In this document: positions 26,088-34,974 of the stretch, piece after piece | How positions within the stretch are numbered: position 1 is the first letter of the stretch | Layout: the number at the start of each line of letters is the position of its first letter | DNA from: CALJFL01 sp036961205 | Lineage (GTDB): Bacteria; Pseudomonadota; Gammaproteobacteria; Pseudomonadales; Halieaceae | Direction of reading: 5' to 3' | Assembly: GCA_036961205.1 (NCBI GenBank) | Contig: JBALVI010000001.1 | Coordinates: 620,001-684,000 of the forward strand | DNA length: 64,000 nucleotides | Made by a program: the position numbers and the translations under genes | Notes under the pieces: model-generated | Database searches by the model: none | What the model was told of the DNA's origin: nothing | Seen by the model: only the letters and a program-made list of their open reading frames with translations

Positions 26088-26093
26088 ATTATA
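26088..26093 (-). promoter_or_regulatory. -10 box of the glyQ-glyS-gmhB promoter
   Basis: TATAAT on the minus strand, perfect to consensus, about 35 bp before the chosen glyQ GTG. The -35 is weak (TATTAT at 17 bp). A divergent ATAAT on the plus strand at about 26112 may serve the acyltransferase gene. Confidence 0.5.
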
Positions 26094-26157
26094 CAGTCTC
26101 TTTTGGCGGCATAATACGCGCAATCTGTACGCTCCTGTGGGAAAGAGAATTACTTCC

Positions 26158-27051
26158 ATGAATGCCATCAAGGCAGCTTCGATCAAAGGTGTTCTGTGGC
26201 TTTGCGCACAGCTACCACTTTCCTGGGTGCGAGCTCTGGGTCGCATTGCCGCTGCACTGTATTGGCCGGTAGGCGGGCGCAGTCGCCGCATCACCGAACG
26301 CAATATACAGTTGGCATTCCCTGAGCTGTCGGCGGCTGAGCAATTGACCCTGGCCAGACGAAGCATTACAGCGACCGCTGAGCTGGTGATGGAAATGGGC
26401 CACGTTTGGCTCAAGGACTGGCGGTATGTGCAGTCTCTGATGCTGGAAGTTCAGGGAGCAGAGCTCATTGAGGATGCGCAGCGAGAGGGACGCGGCGTGA
26501 TTGTTCTGGCACCCCATCTGGGAAATTGGGAGATGATTGGTCTGCACCTGGGTTTACTCGGCTCTGCGGTGTCTCTTTATGAGCCGCCGGCGTTGGCAGC
26601 ATTGGGGCCAATGATAGAGCGCGCCCGGCAGCGCAGTGGAGCGACGCTTGTTCCCACTGATGCACGTGGCCTGGCGACGCTACTTAGAAGCGTCAAGCGT
26701 GGAAATATCTCCGGCATACTGCCTGACCAGGCGCCACCTGATGTGAATTCTGGGGAAAATAGTCCCTTTATGGGAACTGACTGCTTCACTGGAACGCTAT
26801 CCTCCAATATGATTCGCCGTACCGGGGCGCTGGCGGTTTTTGGTTTTGCCCAGCGTGTGCAAGGAGGCTTTATTCTCCGTTATTTGCCCTGTGACGAGGC
26901 GGTTTATGATGAAGACACCCAAGTGTCTTTGGCTGCATTGAACGCTGGTGTTGAAAACTGCCTGCGCTTTTGCGAAGAGCAGTACCAGTGGGAGTACAAG
27001 CGTTTCCGGGTTCGGCCCAGGCAGGGCCCAGGCGTCTACGATGATCTTTAA
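26158..27051 (+). CDS. lpxL: Lipid A biosynthesis lauroyl/acyltransferase (LpxL/HtrB family)
   Basis: Inner-membrane acyltransferase that adds a secondary acyl chain to lipid A. The N-terminal hydrophobic segment (about 5-40) anchors it. The catalytic His-Glu motif HLGNWE is near residue 119 in VLAPHLGNWEM, followed by the GNISGILPDQAPPD block near 188. 297 aa is normal. I took ATG 26158; an in-frame GTG at 26137 would add seven residues. The corresponding Pseudomonas position holds htrB. Which acyl chain or position is used cannot be told from sequence. Confidence 0.88.
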   Translation: MNAIKAASIKGVLWLCAQLPLSWVRALGRIAAALYWPVGGRSRRITERNIQLAFPELSAAEQLTLARRSITATAELVMEMGHVWLKDWRYVQSLMLEVQGAELIEDAQREGRGVIVLAPHLGNWEMIGLHLGLLGSAVSLYEPPALAALGPMIERARQRSGATLVPTDARGLATLLRSVKRGNISGILPDQAPPDVNSGENSPFMGTDCFTGTLSSNMIRRTGALAVFGFAQRVQGGFILRYLPCDEAVYDEDTQVSLAALNAGVENCLRFCEEQYQWEYKRFRVRPRQGPGVYDDL

Positions 27052-27088
27052 TGGCGTGCCGCAGCGCGCCAGCTAAATAGGAAAAACT

Positions 27089-27877
27089 ATGTTTTACGGA
27101 AAATTGGTGGCGGGCTCTTTGGGCTTTCTGCTCGGTGGCATTTTCGGCCTGGTGCTGGGACTGTTTGTAGGCCACATATTTGATCGGGGCCTGCAGCGCA
27201 CGCTGCAGTTTGCGTCGCCGGAAAATATAGCGCGAATCAAGAATAGTTTTTTTGAGACGACTTTCTTGTTGCTGGGGCATATGGCGAAAGCCGACGGCCA
27301 TGTATCCCGGGAGGAGATTGATCATACCGAGCAGGTTTTTATCCAGATGCAGCTCAACGTTGAACAGAAGACGCGTGCCAAAGATGCCTTTCGCCGGGGA
27401 ACCGAGGCCGACTTTGACGTTGAGCAGACTGTTCACAGCTTTCTGGAAGTGTGCGGCTCACAGCGGCAATTACTGCAAACCATGCTGCTGTTTCTGATTT
27501 CGTTGGCCCTGGTTGATCAGGAGATAGAGAACCAGGAGCGAGCGGCCTTACATCGAATTGCTGGTCTCTTCGGATACAGCGCACCCCAGCTGGAGCAACT
27601 CTTAAAAATGGCGCAGGCGCAGGGCCATTTCCACGGCGGTGCCGAAGGCGGTTCATCACAAACCAGTCTGCAAGATGCCTATACCGCGCTGGGGATCAGC
27701 GAGAGTATCGGTGACAAAGAACTGAAGCGCGCTTACCGCAAATTAATGAGTGAGCATCATCCGGATAAACTGATTGCCAAGGGTGTCCCTGAAGACATGG
27801 TGAGAGTTGCCACGGAAAAAGCACAGGACATCCAGGTGGCCTATGACATGGTGAAAAAATCCAGAGGCCTTAAATAA
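27089..27877 (+). CDS. djlA: Co-chaperone DjlA (membrane-anchored J protein)
   Basis: A single N-terminal membrane segment (LVAGSLGFLLGGIFGLVLGLFVG) is followed by a TerB-like helical domain and a C-terminal J domain with the HPD triad in SEHHPDKL near 226. DjlA stimulates DnaK ATPase at the inner membrane. 262 aa fits the family. It follows the acyltransferase by 37 bp and converges with trkH, with only 7 bp between stops. Confidence 0.95.
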   Translation: MFYGKLVAGSLGFLLGGIFGLVLGLFVGHIFDRGLQRTLQFASPENIARIKNSFFETTFLLLGHMAKADGHVSREEIDHTEQVFIQMQLNVEQKTRAKDAFRRGTEADFDVEQTVHSFLEVCGSQRQLLQTMLLFLISLALVDQEIENQERAALHRIAGLFGYSAPQLEQLLKMAQAQGHFHGGAEGGSSQTSLQDAYTALGISESIGDKELKRAYRKLMSEHHPDKLIAKGVPEDMVRVATEKAQDIQVAYDMVKKSRGLK

Positions 27878-27884
27878 ACGCAGT

Positions 27885-29333
27885 TCATTGCCGCCAGAAC
27901 ATTGGCGTAAACAGTACTAGCAGAGTAAATATTTCCAGCCGGCCCAGCAACATAGCCAAACACAGCAAGCCTTTTGCGGTCTCACCGATGCCGCTGTAGT
28001 TGTGAGCAACATCACCCAGACCAGGGCCCAGATTGTTCAGCGACGCCGCCACTGCCGAAAAAGCGGTAATGAAATCCAAACCGGTGGCCATCAGTAGCAG
28101 CATGATGACTATAAATACCCACATATAGACCGCCAAAAAGCTCCAGACCGCGCTTACTACACTGGCCTCGACCCGGCGCTTGCCGACCTTTAACGGGATC
28201 ACTGCGGCGGGGTGCACCAATTGCTTTAGCTCCCTGATCCCCTGTTTGTAAATCAGCATCATGCGCATGGCCTTGATGCCGCCGCCGGTGGAGCCGACAC
28301 AACCACCCATGAAGGAAAACATTAATAACATCACCGGTATGAAGCTCGGCAGGGAGCCGAAGTCGTCGGTGGCGAAGCCGGTAGTGGTGGTAATGGAGAT
28401 TGCTTGAAATACCCCGTGTACCAGACCGTCGTAGGGCTCCATGCTCTGTGTCAGTATCAAATAAGAGCAGGTTATCGCGATACCAATCAATAGCACCGAA
28501 CCAAAAAAGCGGGTTTCTGAGTCCTTGCGATAAAGTTTTAATGATCGTTGTCGCCAGACCAGAAAGTGCAGTCCAAAATTGATCGCAGAGATAAACATAA
28601 ACAGGCTGCATATCATCAGTATGGTATTGCTTTCGAAATAACCCATGCTGCCATCGTGAGTGGAAAAACCACCAATCGCGACAGTGGAAAACGCATGGCA
28701 AATCGCATCAAAACCAGACATGCCCGCAGCGTAATAGGCTATGCCACAGAGCACAGTCAGTGCCACGTAAACAATGAACAAGGCCTTGGCGGTGCCGGTA
28801 ATGCGAGGGGTTAATTTACTGTCCTTCGAGGGGCCGGGTGTTTCCGCACGGTACAGTTGCATCCCGCCTATACCGAGCATTGGTAATACCGCCACAGCAA
28901 CCACGATAATTCCAATGCCGCCCATCCACTGCAGCAACTGGCGGTAGAGCAGAATTGATTGGGGCAGGTCATCCAGGCCGACGATCACGGTGGCACCGGT
29001 GGTGGTCAGGCCCGAAATAGACTCAAATATCGCTTCTACCGGCGTCAGCGCCAAGGCTTCATTCAAGGCAAAAGGCAGGGCTCCGAAAAGGCCCAGAACG
29101 GTCCAGAATAAGGAGGTAATCAGGAAGCCATCGCGAATACGCAGTTCGTGGCGGGAACCGCGTACGGGCAACCACATTGCCAAACCAGAAAGAAAAGTAA
29201 TACTCAGTGCAGACAAAAACCCGGTGACCGTATCGTCATCCGCAATCAGCGCCAGCACCAGTGGCATCAACATAGCGCTGCTGAATAGCATCAGCAGCAT
29301 GCCGAGAATTCGAAGCGAAATTGACAGATGCAT
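27885..29333 (-). CDS. trkH: Trk potassium uptake protein TrkH
   Basis: Membrane translocator for K+, with four repeated pore loops. Visible filter-like stretches include SGLTTTGATV near 107, STVAIGGFSTHDGS near 216, TTTTGFATDDFG near 313 and a last VAASLNNLGPGLGDV near 430. 482 aa, about ten hydrophobic segments. It sits 3 bp after trkA, so channel and regulatory subunit are co-expressed, as in Pseudomonas-type arrangements. Confidence 0.95.
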   Translation of the reverse strand: MHLSISLRILGMLLMLFSSAMLMPLVLALIADDDTVTGFLSALSITFLSGLAMWLPVRGSRHELRIRDGFLITSLFWTVLGLFGALPFALNEALALTPVEAIFESISGLTTTGATVIVGLDDLPQSILLYRQLLQWMGGIGIIVVAVAVLPMLGIGGMQLYRAETPGPSKDSKLTPRITGTAKALFIVYVALTVLCGIAYYAAGMSGFDAICHAFSTVAIGGFSTHDGSMGYFESNTILMICSLFMFISAINFGLHFLVWRQRSLKLYRKDSETRFFGSVLLIGIAITCSYLILTQSMEPYDGLVHGVFQAISITTTTGFATDDFGSLPSFIPVMLLMFSFMGGCVGSTGGGIKAMRMMLIYKQGIRELKQLVHPAAVIPLKVGKRRVEASVVSAVWSFLAVYMWVFIVIMLLLMATGLDFITAFSAVAASLNNLGPGLGDVAHNYSGIGETAKGLLCLAMLLGRLEIFTLLVLFTPMFWRQ

Positions 29334-29336
29334 GCG

Positions 29337-30713
29337 CTAGGAAAAGAACCCGAAGCCAACAGCGAAAAGTTTTTCGACGGCGGAAATCTTGGTTCGGTCG
29401 ACCAAAAATAAAATTACGTGATCGTCTGTTTCGACGATGATATGGCTATGCGCGATCAGTACTTCCTGGCCGCGCACAATAGCGCCAATGGTCACCCCTT
29501 CGGGGAGTGTAATTTCATCCAGCCTTCGCCCCACCAGCTTTGAAGAATAGGTGTCACCGTGCGCTATCAACTCAATGGCCTCGGCCGCACCGCGTCGTAG
29601 AGAGTGCACATTGCTGATATCGCCACGGCGCACGTGGGCGAGCAGACTACCAATGGTAATTTGCTGAGGTGAGATCGCAATATCGATCTCATCGCCGACC
29701 AGCTCGGCATAGGCTTTGTTGGTGATCAGCGTGATAACTTTTTTGGCGCCCATGCGCTTGGCCAGCATCGACATCATAATGTTGGATTCGTCGTTGTTGG
29801 TCAGCGCACAAAATACGTCGGTGGCTTCAATATTTTCCTGCGACAGCAACTGCGGTTCGGCAGCGCTGCCGTTCAACACGATGGCGTGTTTCAGGCGCTC
29901 TGATAAGGTCCTGCAGCGAGCGTAGGATTTCTCGATCACCTTCACGTCGTATTCGCTGTCGATCGCCATGGCCAGGGTAGCTCCAATATTGCCACCGCCG
30001 GCAATCATCACCCGCTTGTAAGGCTTGTCTACGTTGCGTAGTTCGGCCATAACAGCGCGAATGTTTTCCTTGGCGGCAATAAAGAATACCTCGTCGTCTA
30101 CTTCGACAATCGTATTGCCCTCGGGAATGATGGGCCTGTCGTGACGAAAAATTGCAGCCACCCGGGTATCGACCTTGGGCATATGCTTGCGTATTTCACT
30201 GAGTTCCTGGCCTATCATGGGGCCGCCGTAATAGGCTTTGACGGCCACTAACTGCGCCCTGCCCTCGGCGAAATCCAACACCTGTAACGCTCCCGGATTA
30301 GCGATCAGGCGGCGTATATTTTGGGTAACCAGTTGTTCCGGGCCAATGATGACATCGACGGGAATATTGTCTGGGGTAAACAGTTTTTCCTGGTGAGCCA
30401 GGTAGTTGGAGGAGCGCACCCGGGAGATTTTTTTCGGGGTTTTGAACAGGGTGTGAGCCACCTGACAGGCCATCATATTGATTTCGTCGCTGTTGGTAAC
30501 CGCGATCAACATGTCGGCATCTTCCGCGCCAGCCTTGTACAGAGTGTTGGGGTGCGAGGCACCGCCCATCACTGTGCCGATATCCAATCGGTCCTGTAGC
30601 GCCCTGAGCTTATCCGCATTGGTGTCGACGACAGTAATGTCGTTCTGCTCGTTGGCCAGATGCTCGGCGAGTGTACCGCCAACCTGTCCGGCTCCAAGAA
30701 TGATGATTTTCAT
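29337..30713 (-). CDS. trkA: Trk system potassium uptake regulator TrkA
   Basis: Cytoplasmic NAD(H)-binding RCK protein that gates TrkH. Two Rossmann/RCK-N repeats are visible: IIILGAGQVGGTLAEHLA at the start and VMIAGGGNIGATLAMAID near 234, each followed by an RCK-C domain. 458 aa is normal. It lies about 100 bp downstream of rsmB on the minus strand; that gap has no clear terminator. Confidence 0.97.
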   Translation of the reverse strand: MKIIILGAGQVGGTLAEHLANEQNDITVVDTNADKLRALQDRLDIGTVMGGASHPNTLYKAGAEDADMLIAVTNSDEINMMACQVAHTLFKTPKKISRVRSSNYLAHQEKLFTPDNIPVDVIIGPEQLVTQNIRRLIANPGALQVLDFAEGRAQLVAVKAYYGGPMIGQELSEIRKHMPKVDTRVAAIFRHDRPIIPEGNTIVEVDDEVFFIAAKENIRAVMAELRNVDKPYKRVMIAGGGNIGATLAMAIDSEYDVKVIEKSYARCRTLSERLKHAIVLNGSAAEPQLLSQENIEATDVFCALTNNDESNIMMSMLAKRMGAKKVITLITNKAYAELVGDEIDIAISPQQITIGSLLAHVRRGDISNVHSLRRGAAEAIELIAHGDTYSSKLVGRRLDEITLPEGVTIGAIVRGQEVLIAHSHIIVETDDHVILFLVDRTKISAVEKLFAVGFGFFS

Positions 30714-30816
30714 GGTTCTGCGAACCCAGAGAGAGTCGTAAGCACCTTAATTAAATAGCCGGGTGATTGTAAGTACTGCTGCAGCGAAATTGTGCACAAA
30801 GCGCTAGCCCTCGGGG

Positions 30817-32112
30817 TCAGTGGGTTTTCTCAATAAGGGCATAGAATAAACCGTCGCTGCCGTTCTCGTCTGGCAGCAATTGCTGGCCCCAGGGTTGAGG
30901 CTCGCCCCAGTCGGCAGCGAGTGGAGTTATTGAGGCGTCCTCGTTTGCTTGTAAAAACTCACCGACGACCTCGCTGTTTTCCTGCACCAATATGGAGCAA
31001 GTTGCATAGAGCAGCCGACCACCTTTGGCCAATAGAGGCCACAAGCCATTTAAAATCGCAATTTGCTGCATATGGAGGGCAGCAATGTCTGATTCGCGTC
31101 GCAATAATTTGATGTCCGGGTGTCTGCGGATTACACCGCTGGCCGAACAGGGCGCATCGACGAGAATACGATCAAATTGGCCGATCTCGAGCTCCGGAGG
31201 GGGCAAGCTGGCATCTGCTGCCAACAAGTTCGCCGATAATTTGAGCCGGTTCAGGTTTTCAGTAACCCGCTGCAAGCGTGAATTATCCACATCCATTGCC
31301 ACGATCTCGGCCAATTCCGGTTGCAGCTCCAGAATATGGCAGGTTTTGCCTCCAGGCGCAGCGCAGGCATCCAGTACCCGATCGCCAGCCGCCGGCGCTA
31401 ATAATCCGGCAGCAAGTTGTGCCGCTTCATCCTGAACACTGACCCAGCCATCGCTGAAGCCGGGAAGCTCTGCGACGTCTCGGGCTTGCTCTAAATAAAT
31501 TGCCTGTTCGCACAACTTACCGGTGTTTGCGGCGATACCCTGTTCGGCGAGCATCGCCAGATAGTCTGCTCTACTGCCACGTCGGGCGTTGACCCTCAGC
31601 ACTAGCGGCGGTTGACTGTTATTGCAGCGAAACAGCTGATCCGCCTGTGCGGGCCACTGCTCGGTAATCTCCCGATACAACCAGCCAGGATGTGCCGCGG
31701 CCTCTGCTGGTTGCAGATTTTTCTCAAGATCAGAGCGCTCGCGCAGGAACCGCCGCAATAGGGCATTACACAAGCCCTTGGCCCAGGGCTTTTTGAGTCC
31801 ACGGGTAGCCTCTACTGTACTGGCGACCGCGGCGTGGTCGGGAATTCGAGTGTCATTCAGCTGGTACAGGCCCACCAGTAGTAGGGACTGGATGTCTCTG
31901 TCCTTGTCTTTCAAGGGTTTTGTCAGTAGCTGGCGCAAAAGGCCGGCGAGCCTGGGGTGATCTCTGAGAGTCCCATAGCACAACTGTTGTAGCAGCCCCC
32001 GATCTCGCGGGCTGACTTTGTCCAGCAGCGGTGGCAGGGCGAGATTCAGCGACTGGCCGCCCAGTACTGCGGAGATAACTTTGGCTGCGGCGACGCGGGT
32101 GTCCATGGCCAT
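30817..32112 (-). CDS. rsmB: 16S rRNA m5C967 methyltransferase
   Basis: NusB-like N-terminal domain followed by a SAM-dependent m5C methyltransferase domain. SAM motif LDACAAPGGKTCHI is near 248, motif IV with the catalytic-pathway Cys in VDAPCSASGVIRRHPDIK near 320, and YATCSI near 373. 431 aa is typical. It starts five bases after the fmt stop, giving the common def-fmt-rsmB order. Confidence 0.96.
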   Translation of the reverse strand: MAMDTRVAAAKVISAVLGGQSLNLALPPLLDKVSPRDRGLLQQLCYGTLRDHPRLAGLLRQLLTKPLKDKDRDIQSLLLVGLYQLNDTRIPDHAAVASTVEATRGLKKPWAKGLCNALLRRFLRERSDLEKNLQPAEAAAHPGWLYREITEQWPAQADQLFRCNNSQPPLVLRVNARRGSRADYLAMLAEQGIAANTGKLCEQAIYLEQARDVAELPGFSDGWVSVQDEAAQLAAGLLAPAAGDRVLDACAAPGGKTCHILELQPELAEIVAMDVDNSRLQRVTENLNRLKLSANLLAADASLPPPELEIGQFDRILVDAPCSASGVIRRHPDIKLLRRESDIAALHMQQIAILNGLWPLLAKGGRLLYATCSILVQENSEVVGEFLQANEDASITPLAADWGEPQPWGQQLLPDENGSDGLFYALIEKTH

Positions 32113-32117
32113 TTACT

Positions 32118-33086
32118 TCAATCCTTGTGGCGCGGGTCGAAACGCTGACCGATTGCGAACAGCTCGCTGCGCGAGTTCAGCACTTCCTCCGCGTAGAGAG
32201 GCTTACCTCCGGGTAGTTGCAGCCGCCTGATTAGTAGCTCGCCACCCCCGCAGCTCACCGCGATACCATTGCGGTTTGCGGCCACAATAGTGCCGGGCGC
32301 AGAATCGCCCATGGCCTCTCCAATCGGCGTTGCTGCCCAGATTTTCACGCGTTGGCCTCCAAGAGTTGAATAGCAAATAGGGAAGGGGTTGAAAGCGCGA
32401 ATTAGTCTGTCGAGTGTCTTTGCTGGCTGCAGCCAGTCCAAACAAGCTTCTGGTTTGAGAATTTTTTCTGCGTAGGTGACCCCGTTTTCTGATTGTTTCT
32501 GATGTTTCGCTTGATAGGCGGGGAGATCCGACAAAACAGTAATTAGCAGCTCGGGGCCGACCTTAGCAAGGGTGTCGTGCAGGCTGGCGGCAGTCGTGTG
32601 AGGCTCAATAGGGCAACTCGCTGAGGCTAGCATGGACCCGGTGTCCAGGCCCGCATCCATTTGCATAATGGTAATGCCGGTCTGGGTATCGCCGGCCTCA
32701 ATAGCCCGCTGAATGGGCGCCGCGCCGCGCCAGCGTGGCAGTAGTGAGCCATGCACGTTGATGCAACCGAGTCTGGGAATATCCAATACAGCCTGGGGTA
32801 AAATCAGCCCGTAGGCCACCACCACCAGTACATCTGCCTTGTATTGGGCCAGCGCCTCTTGAGCGGCCTCATCCTTGAGACTAGGCGGCTGTTGTACCGG
32901 TATGGCTTTATCCAGGGCCAGTTGTTTTACCGGGCCAGGCACGATCTTTTTGCCACGGCCGGCTGGCCGATCCGGTTGGGTATAAACCGCAACGACCTGA
33001 TTGGCGGAGTTCAACAACTCATCCAGATGATGGGCGGCAAATTCAGGGGTACCTGCGAAGATGATCCGCAGTGGTTGGTCACTCAT
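32118..33086 (-). CDS. fmt: Methionyl-tRNA formyltransferase
   Basis: Formylates initiator Met-tRNA from 10-formyl-THF. The formyltransferase core shows IIFAGTPEFAA at the N-terminus, INVHGSLLPRWRGAAPIQRAI near 108 and GITIMQMDAGLDTG near 136; the C-terminal OB-like tRNA-binding domain follows. 322 aa is normal. It lies six bases after def on the minus strand. Confidence 0.97.
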   Translation of the reverse strand: MSDQPLRIIFAGTPEFAAHHLDELLNSANQVVAVYTQPDRPAGRGKKIVPGPVKQLALDKAIPVQQPPSLKDEAAQEALAQYKADVLVVVAYGLILPQAVLDIPRLGCINVHGSLLPRWRGAAPIQRAIEAGDTQTGITIMQMDAGLDTGSMLASASCPIEPHTTAASLHDTLAKVGPELLITVLSDLPAYQAKHQKQSENGVTYAEKILKPEACLDWLQPAKTLDRLIRAFNPFPICYSTLGGQRVKIWAATPIGEAMGDSAPGTIVAANRNGIAVSCGGGELLIRRLQLPGGKPLYAEEVLNSRSELFAIGQRFDPRHKD

Positions 33087-33092
33087 TGATTG

Positions 33093-33599
33093 TCAGTCTT
33101 GTTGACGCTGGAGTTTTTCCAGCTTTTTGCGGATTCTCTGGCGTTTCAGCGGAGAGATGTAATCGACGAACAGCTTGCCCTCCAGATGATCAATTTCATG
33201 TTGTAGGCAGATTGCCAGCAGGCCATCCAACTCCTCGGTGAACACCTCGCCATTTCGGTCCAGCGCCGTAACCTCGATTCTTTGAGGGCGGTTTACGGTT
33301 TCGTAGAACCCCGGTACAGAGAGGCAACCCTCGTCGTATTCACCGAGCTCCGGGTCCAGAATTTTGACCAGAGGGTTAATAAACACACGGGGTTCACTGT
33401 GATCCTCGCTGACATCGATGACCAGTAAGCGCTCGTGGATATCGACCTGGGTAGCCGCGAGGCCAATACCGGGTGCTTGATACATGGTCTCGAACATATC
33501 ATCTATAAGAGAGCGGGTTTTGTCGCTAACGGTGCTTACTGGCCTGGCCTTGGTGCGTAAACGCGGGTCAGGAAATTCCAGTATATTTAGTACTGCCAT
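33093..33599 (-). CDS. def: Peptide deformylase
   Basis: Metalloenzyme that removes the N-formyl group from nascent proteins. All three motifs are visible: GIGLAATQV near 45, EGCLSVPGF near 90 (metal Cys) and QHEIDHLEGKLF near 133 (metal His pair and catalytic Glu). 168 aa. First gene of def-fmt-rsmB-trkA-trkH. Confidence 0.98.
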   Translation of the reverse strand: MAVLNILEFPDPRLRTKARPVSTVSDKTRSLIDDMFETMYQAPGIGLAATQVDIHERLLVIDVSEDHSEPRVFINPLVKILDPELGEYDEGCLSVPGFYETVNRPQRIEVTALDRNGEVFTEELDGLLAICLQHEIDHLEGKLFVDYISPLKRQRIRKKLEKLQRQQD

Positions 33600-33700
33600 G
33601 GGTTACGTGCTCGATTTTCGGGCTGAAATTGATCTAATTAGGCTGCGTGAATAGTCACATTTGGCTTGCCACTCGCGAATAGCCGCCGCAAACTAGGCGC

Positions 33701-33730
33701 ATTATACAACCGCTTGCTGGGTGCTGCCCA
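33701..33730 (-). promoter_or_regulatory. Probable promoter of the def operon
   Basis: On the minus strand a perfect TATAAT (33701-33706) is preceded at 18 bp by TGGGCA, four of six matches to TTGACA. The leader to the def ATG at 33599 is about 95 nt. Confidence 0.5.
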
Positions 33731-33740
33731 GCGCGTGGGA

Positions 33741-33768
33741 CATTGGCCGACTTATTGGTTGGCCAATG
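33741..33768. repeat. Inverted repeat upstream of the LysM gene
   Basis: CATTGGCCGAC (33741-33751) and GTTGGCCAATG (33758-33768) form 11-bp arms with one mismatch around a six-base centre. No T-run follows. It lies between the divergent def and LysM genes, 100 bp before the LysM ATG, so it may be an operator or leader stem-loop. Confidence 0.5.
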
Positions 33769-33868
33769 GTGCAGGGGCGATCGGCGCAGCCGGGAAGATA
33801 AATGCAGGGAAGCTGCTATGATTGAAAGCATCGGACAGATAATAACAAGTCCAAGCAGGGGCAGAACA

Positions 33869-34900
33869 ATGGCAACACGGACAATATCGGTATGCCTGCT
33901 GTTAGCGTCACTACTCTTTAGTAGTTTCTCGCTGGCGGCAGTAGAGCTTAAGGAAGATATCCCGGAGACCTATATCGTCAAAAAAGGCGATACGCTCTGG
34001 GGTATTTCGGGGATGTATCTGCGGGAGCCCTGGCTGTGGCCAGAGCTTTGGGAGGTCAACTCCCAGATTGATAACCCTCATCTAATCTATCCTGGCGATA
34101 AACTTTACCTGGTGTGGGTAGACGGCCAGCCGCGGTTGAGAATGAACCGCGGCAGAGATGTCAAACTGGAACCCAATATGCGGGTTTCGCCACTCGACCT
34201 CGCCATACCTATTATCCCGCTGGATCAGATTGGCGCATTTTTACTGCGGCATCGAATATTGGATGCCAATGAGCTCAATGATTCTGCCTGGGTGGTCGCT
34301 GGAGGCCAGGGCCATTTACTTAGTGCTCCAGGCGATCGGATTTTTGGTCGTGGGCCGTTTCCAGATGGTGAGCGAGCCTATGGCATCTACAGGGCCGGCG
34401 ATACCTATGTTGATCCGTTGACGGGCGAATTACTCGGCTATCAGGCTCAGGATATAGGCAATACTCGCCTACTGAGCAGCAATAAAGATGAAATTACAGA
34501 GTTGGAGATTACCCGGGTTACCGAAGAGGTACGCATTTCAGATCGCCTCTTACCCATGGAAGAACGGATAATTGACGCGACCTTTCACCCCCGGGCCCCG
34601 GAAAATGACATCGTCGACGGCTATATGATTGCAGTGGATGGCGGTCTCACCCAGATTGGCACCACTAACATTGTGGTGCTCAATCGCGGCAAGCGTGAGG
34701 GCTTGGAGGTAGGCCACGTAATGGCGATCTATCAGACCGGGGCAACGGTCCACGACAAGGTGGTCGGGGACAATGTCCGGCTTCCCGATGTACGCGCTGG
34801 CCTGTTGATGATTTTTGAAGCCTTTGAAAAGGCCAGCTACGGCATTGTGCTGAAGGCCAATCGGCCTCTCAAAGTTGGCGACAAGGTTAAAAACCCATAA
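33869..34900 (+). CDS. Secreted LysM peptidoglycan-binding protein
   Basis: The signal peptide (MATRTISVCLLLASLLFSSF, then SLAAVEL) is followed by one LysM domain, TYIVKKGDTLWGISGMYLRE ending NPHLIYPGDKLYLV, at about 28-80. The remaining ~260 residues have no name I can give. The same gene precedes dprA in Pseudomonas. I chose ATG 33869, with AGGGG seven bases upstream; longer frames lack a signal peptide at the N-terminus. Likely periplasmic and wall-associated. 343 aa. Confidence 0.9.
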   Translation: MATRTISVCLLLASLLFSSFSLAAVELKEDIPETYIVKKGDTLWGISGMYLREPWLWPELWEVNSQIDNPHLIYPGDKLYLVWVDGQPRLRMNRGRDVKLEPNMRVSPLDLAIPIIPLDQIGAFLLRHRILDANELNDSAWVVAGGQGHLLSAPGDRIFGRGPFPDGERAYGIYRAGDTYVDPLTGELLGYQAQDIGNTRLLSSNKDEITELEITRVTEEVRISDRLLPMEERIIDATFHPRAPENDIVDGYMIAVDGGLTQIGTTNIVVLNRGKREGLEVGHVMAIYQTGATVHDKVVGDNVRLPDVRAGLLMIFEAFEKASYGIVLKANRPLKVGDKVKNP

Positions 34901-34909
34901 CAACGTGAT

Positions 34910-34928
34910 GCGCCACAGGATGTGGCGC
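34910..34928 (+). terminator. Hairpin after the LysM gene, weak terminator
   Basis: GCGCCACA (34910-34917) and TGTGGCGC (34921-34928) form a perfect 8-bp stem with a GGA loop ten bases after the stop. The following sequence has only scattered T, so it may be a weak or partial terminator before dprA. Confidence 0.4.
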
Positions 34929-34974
34929 TGTTGGGCAGTTTTCATGCCCTGTCACGACATCAAGGATGATGGCG

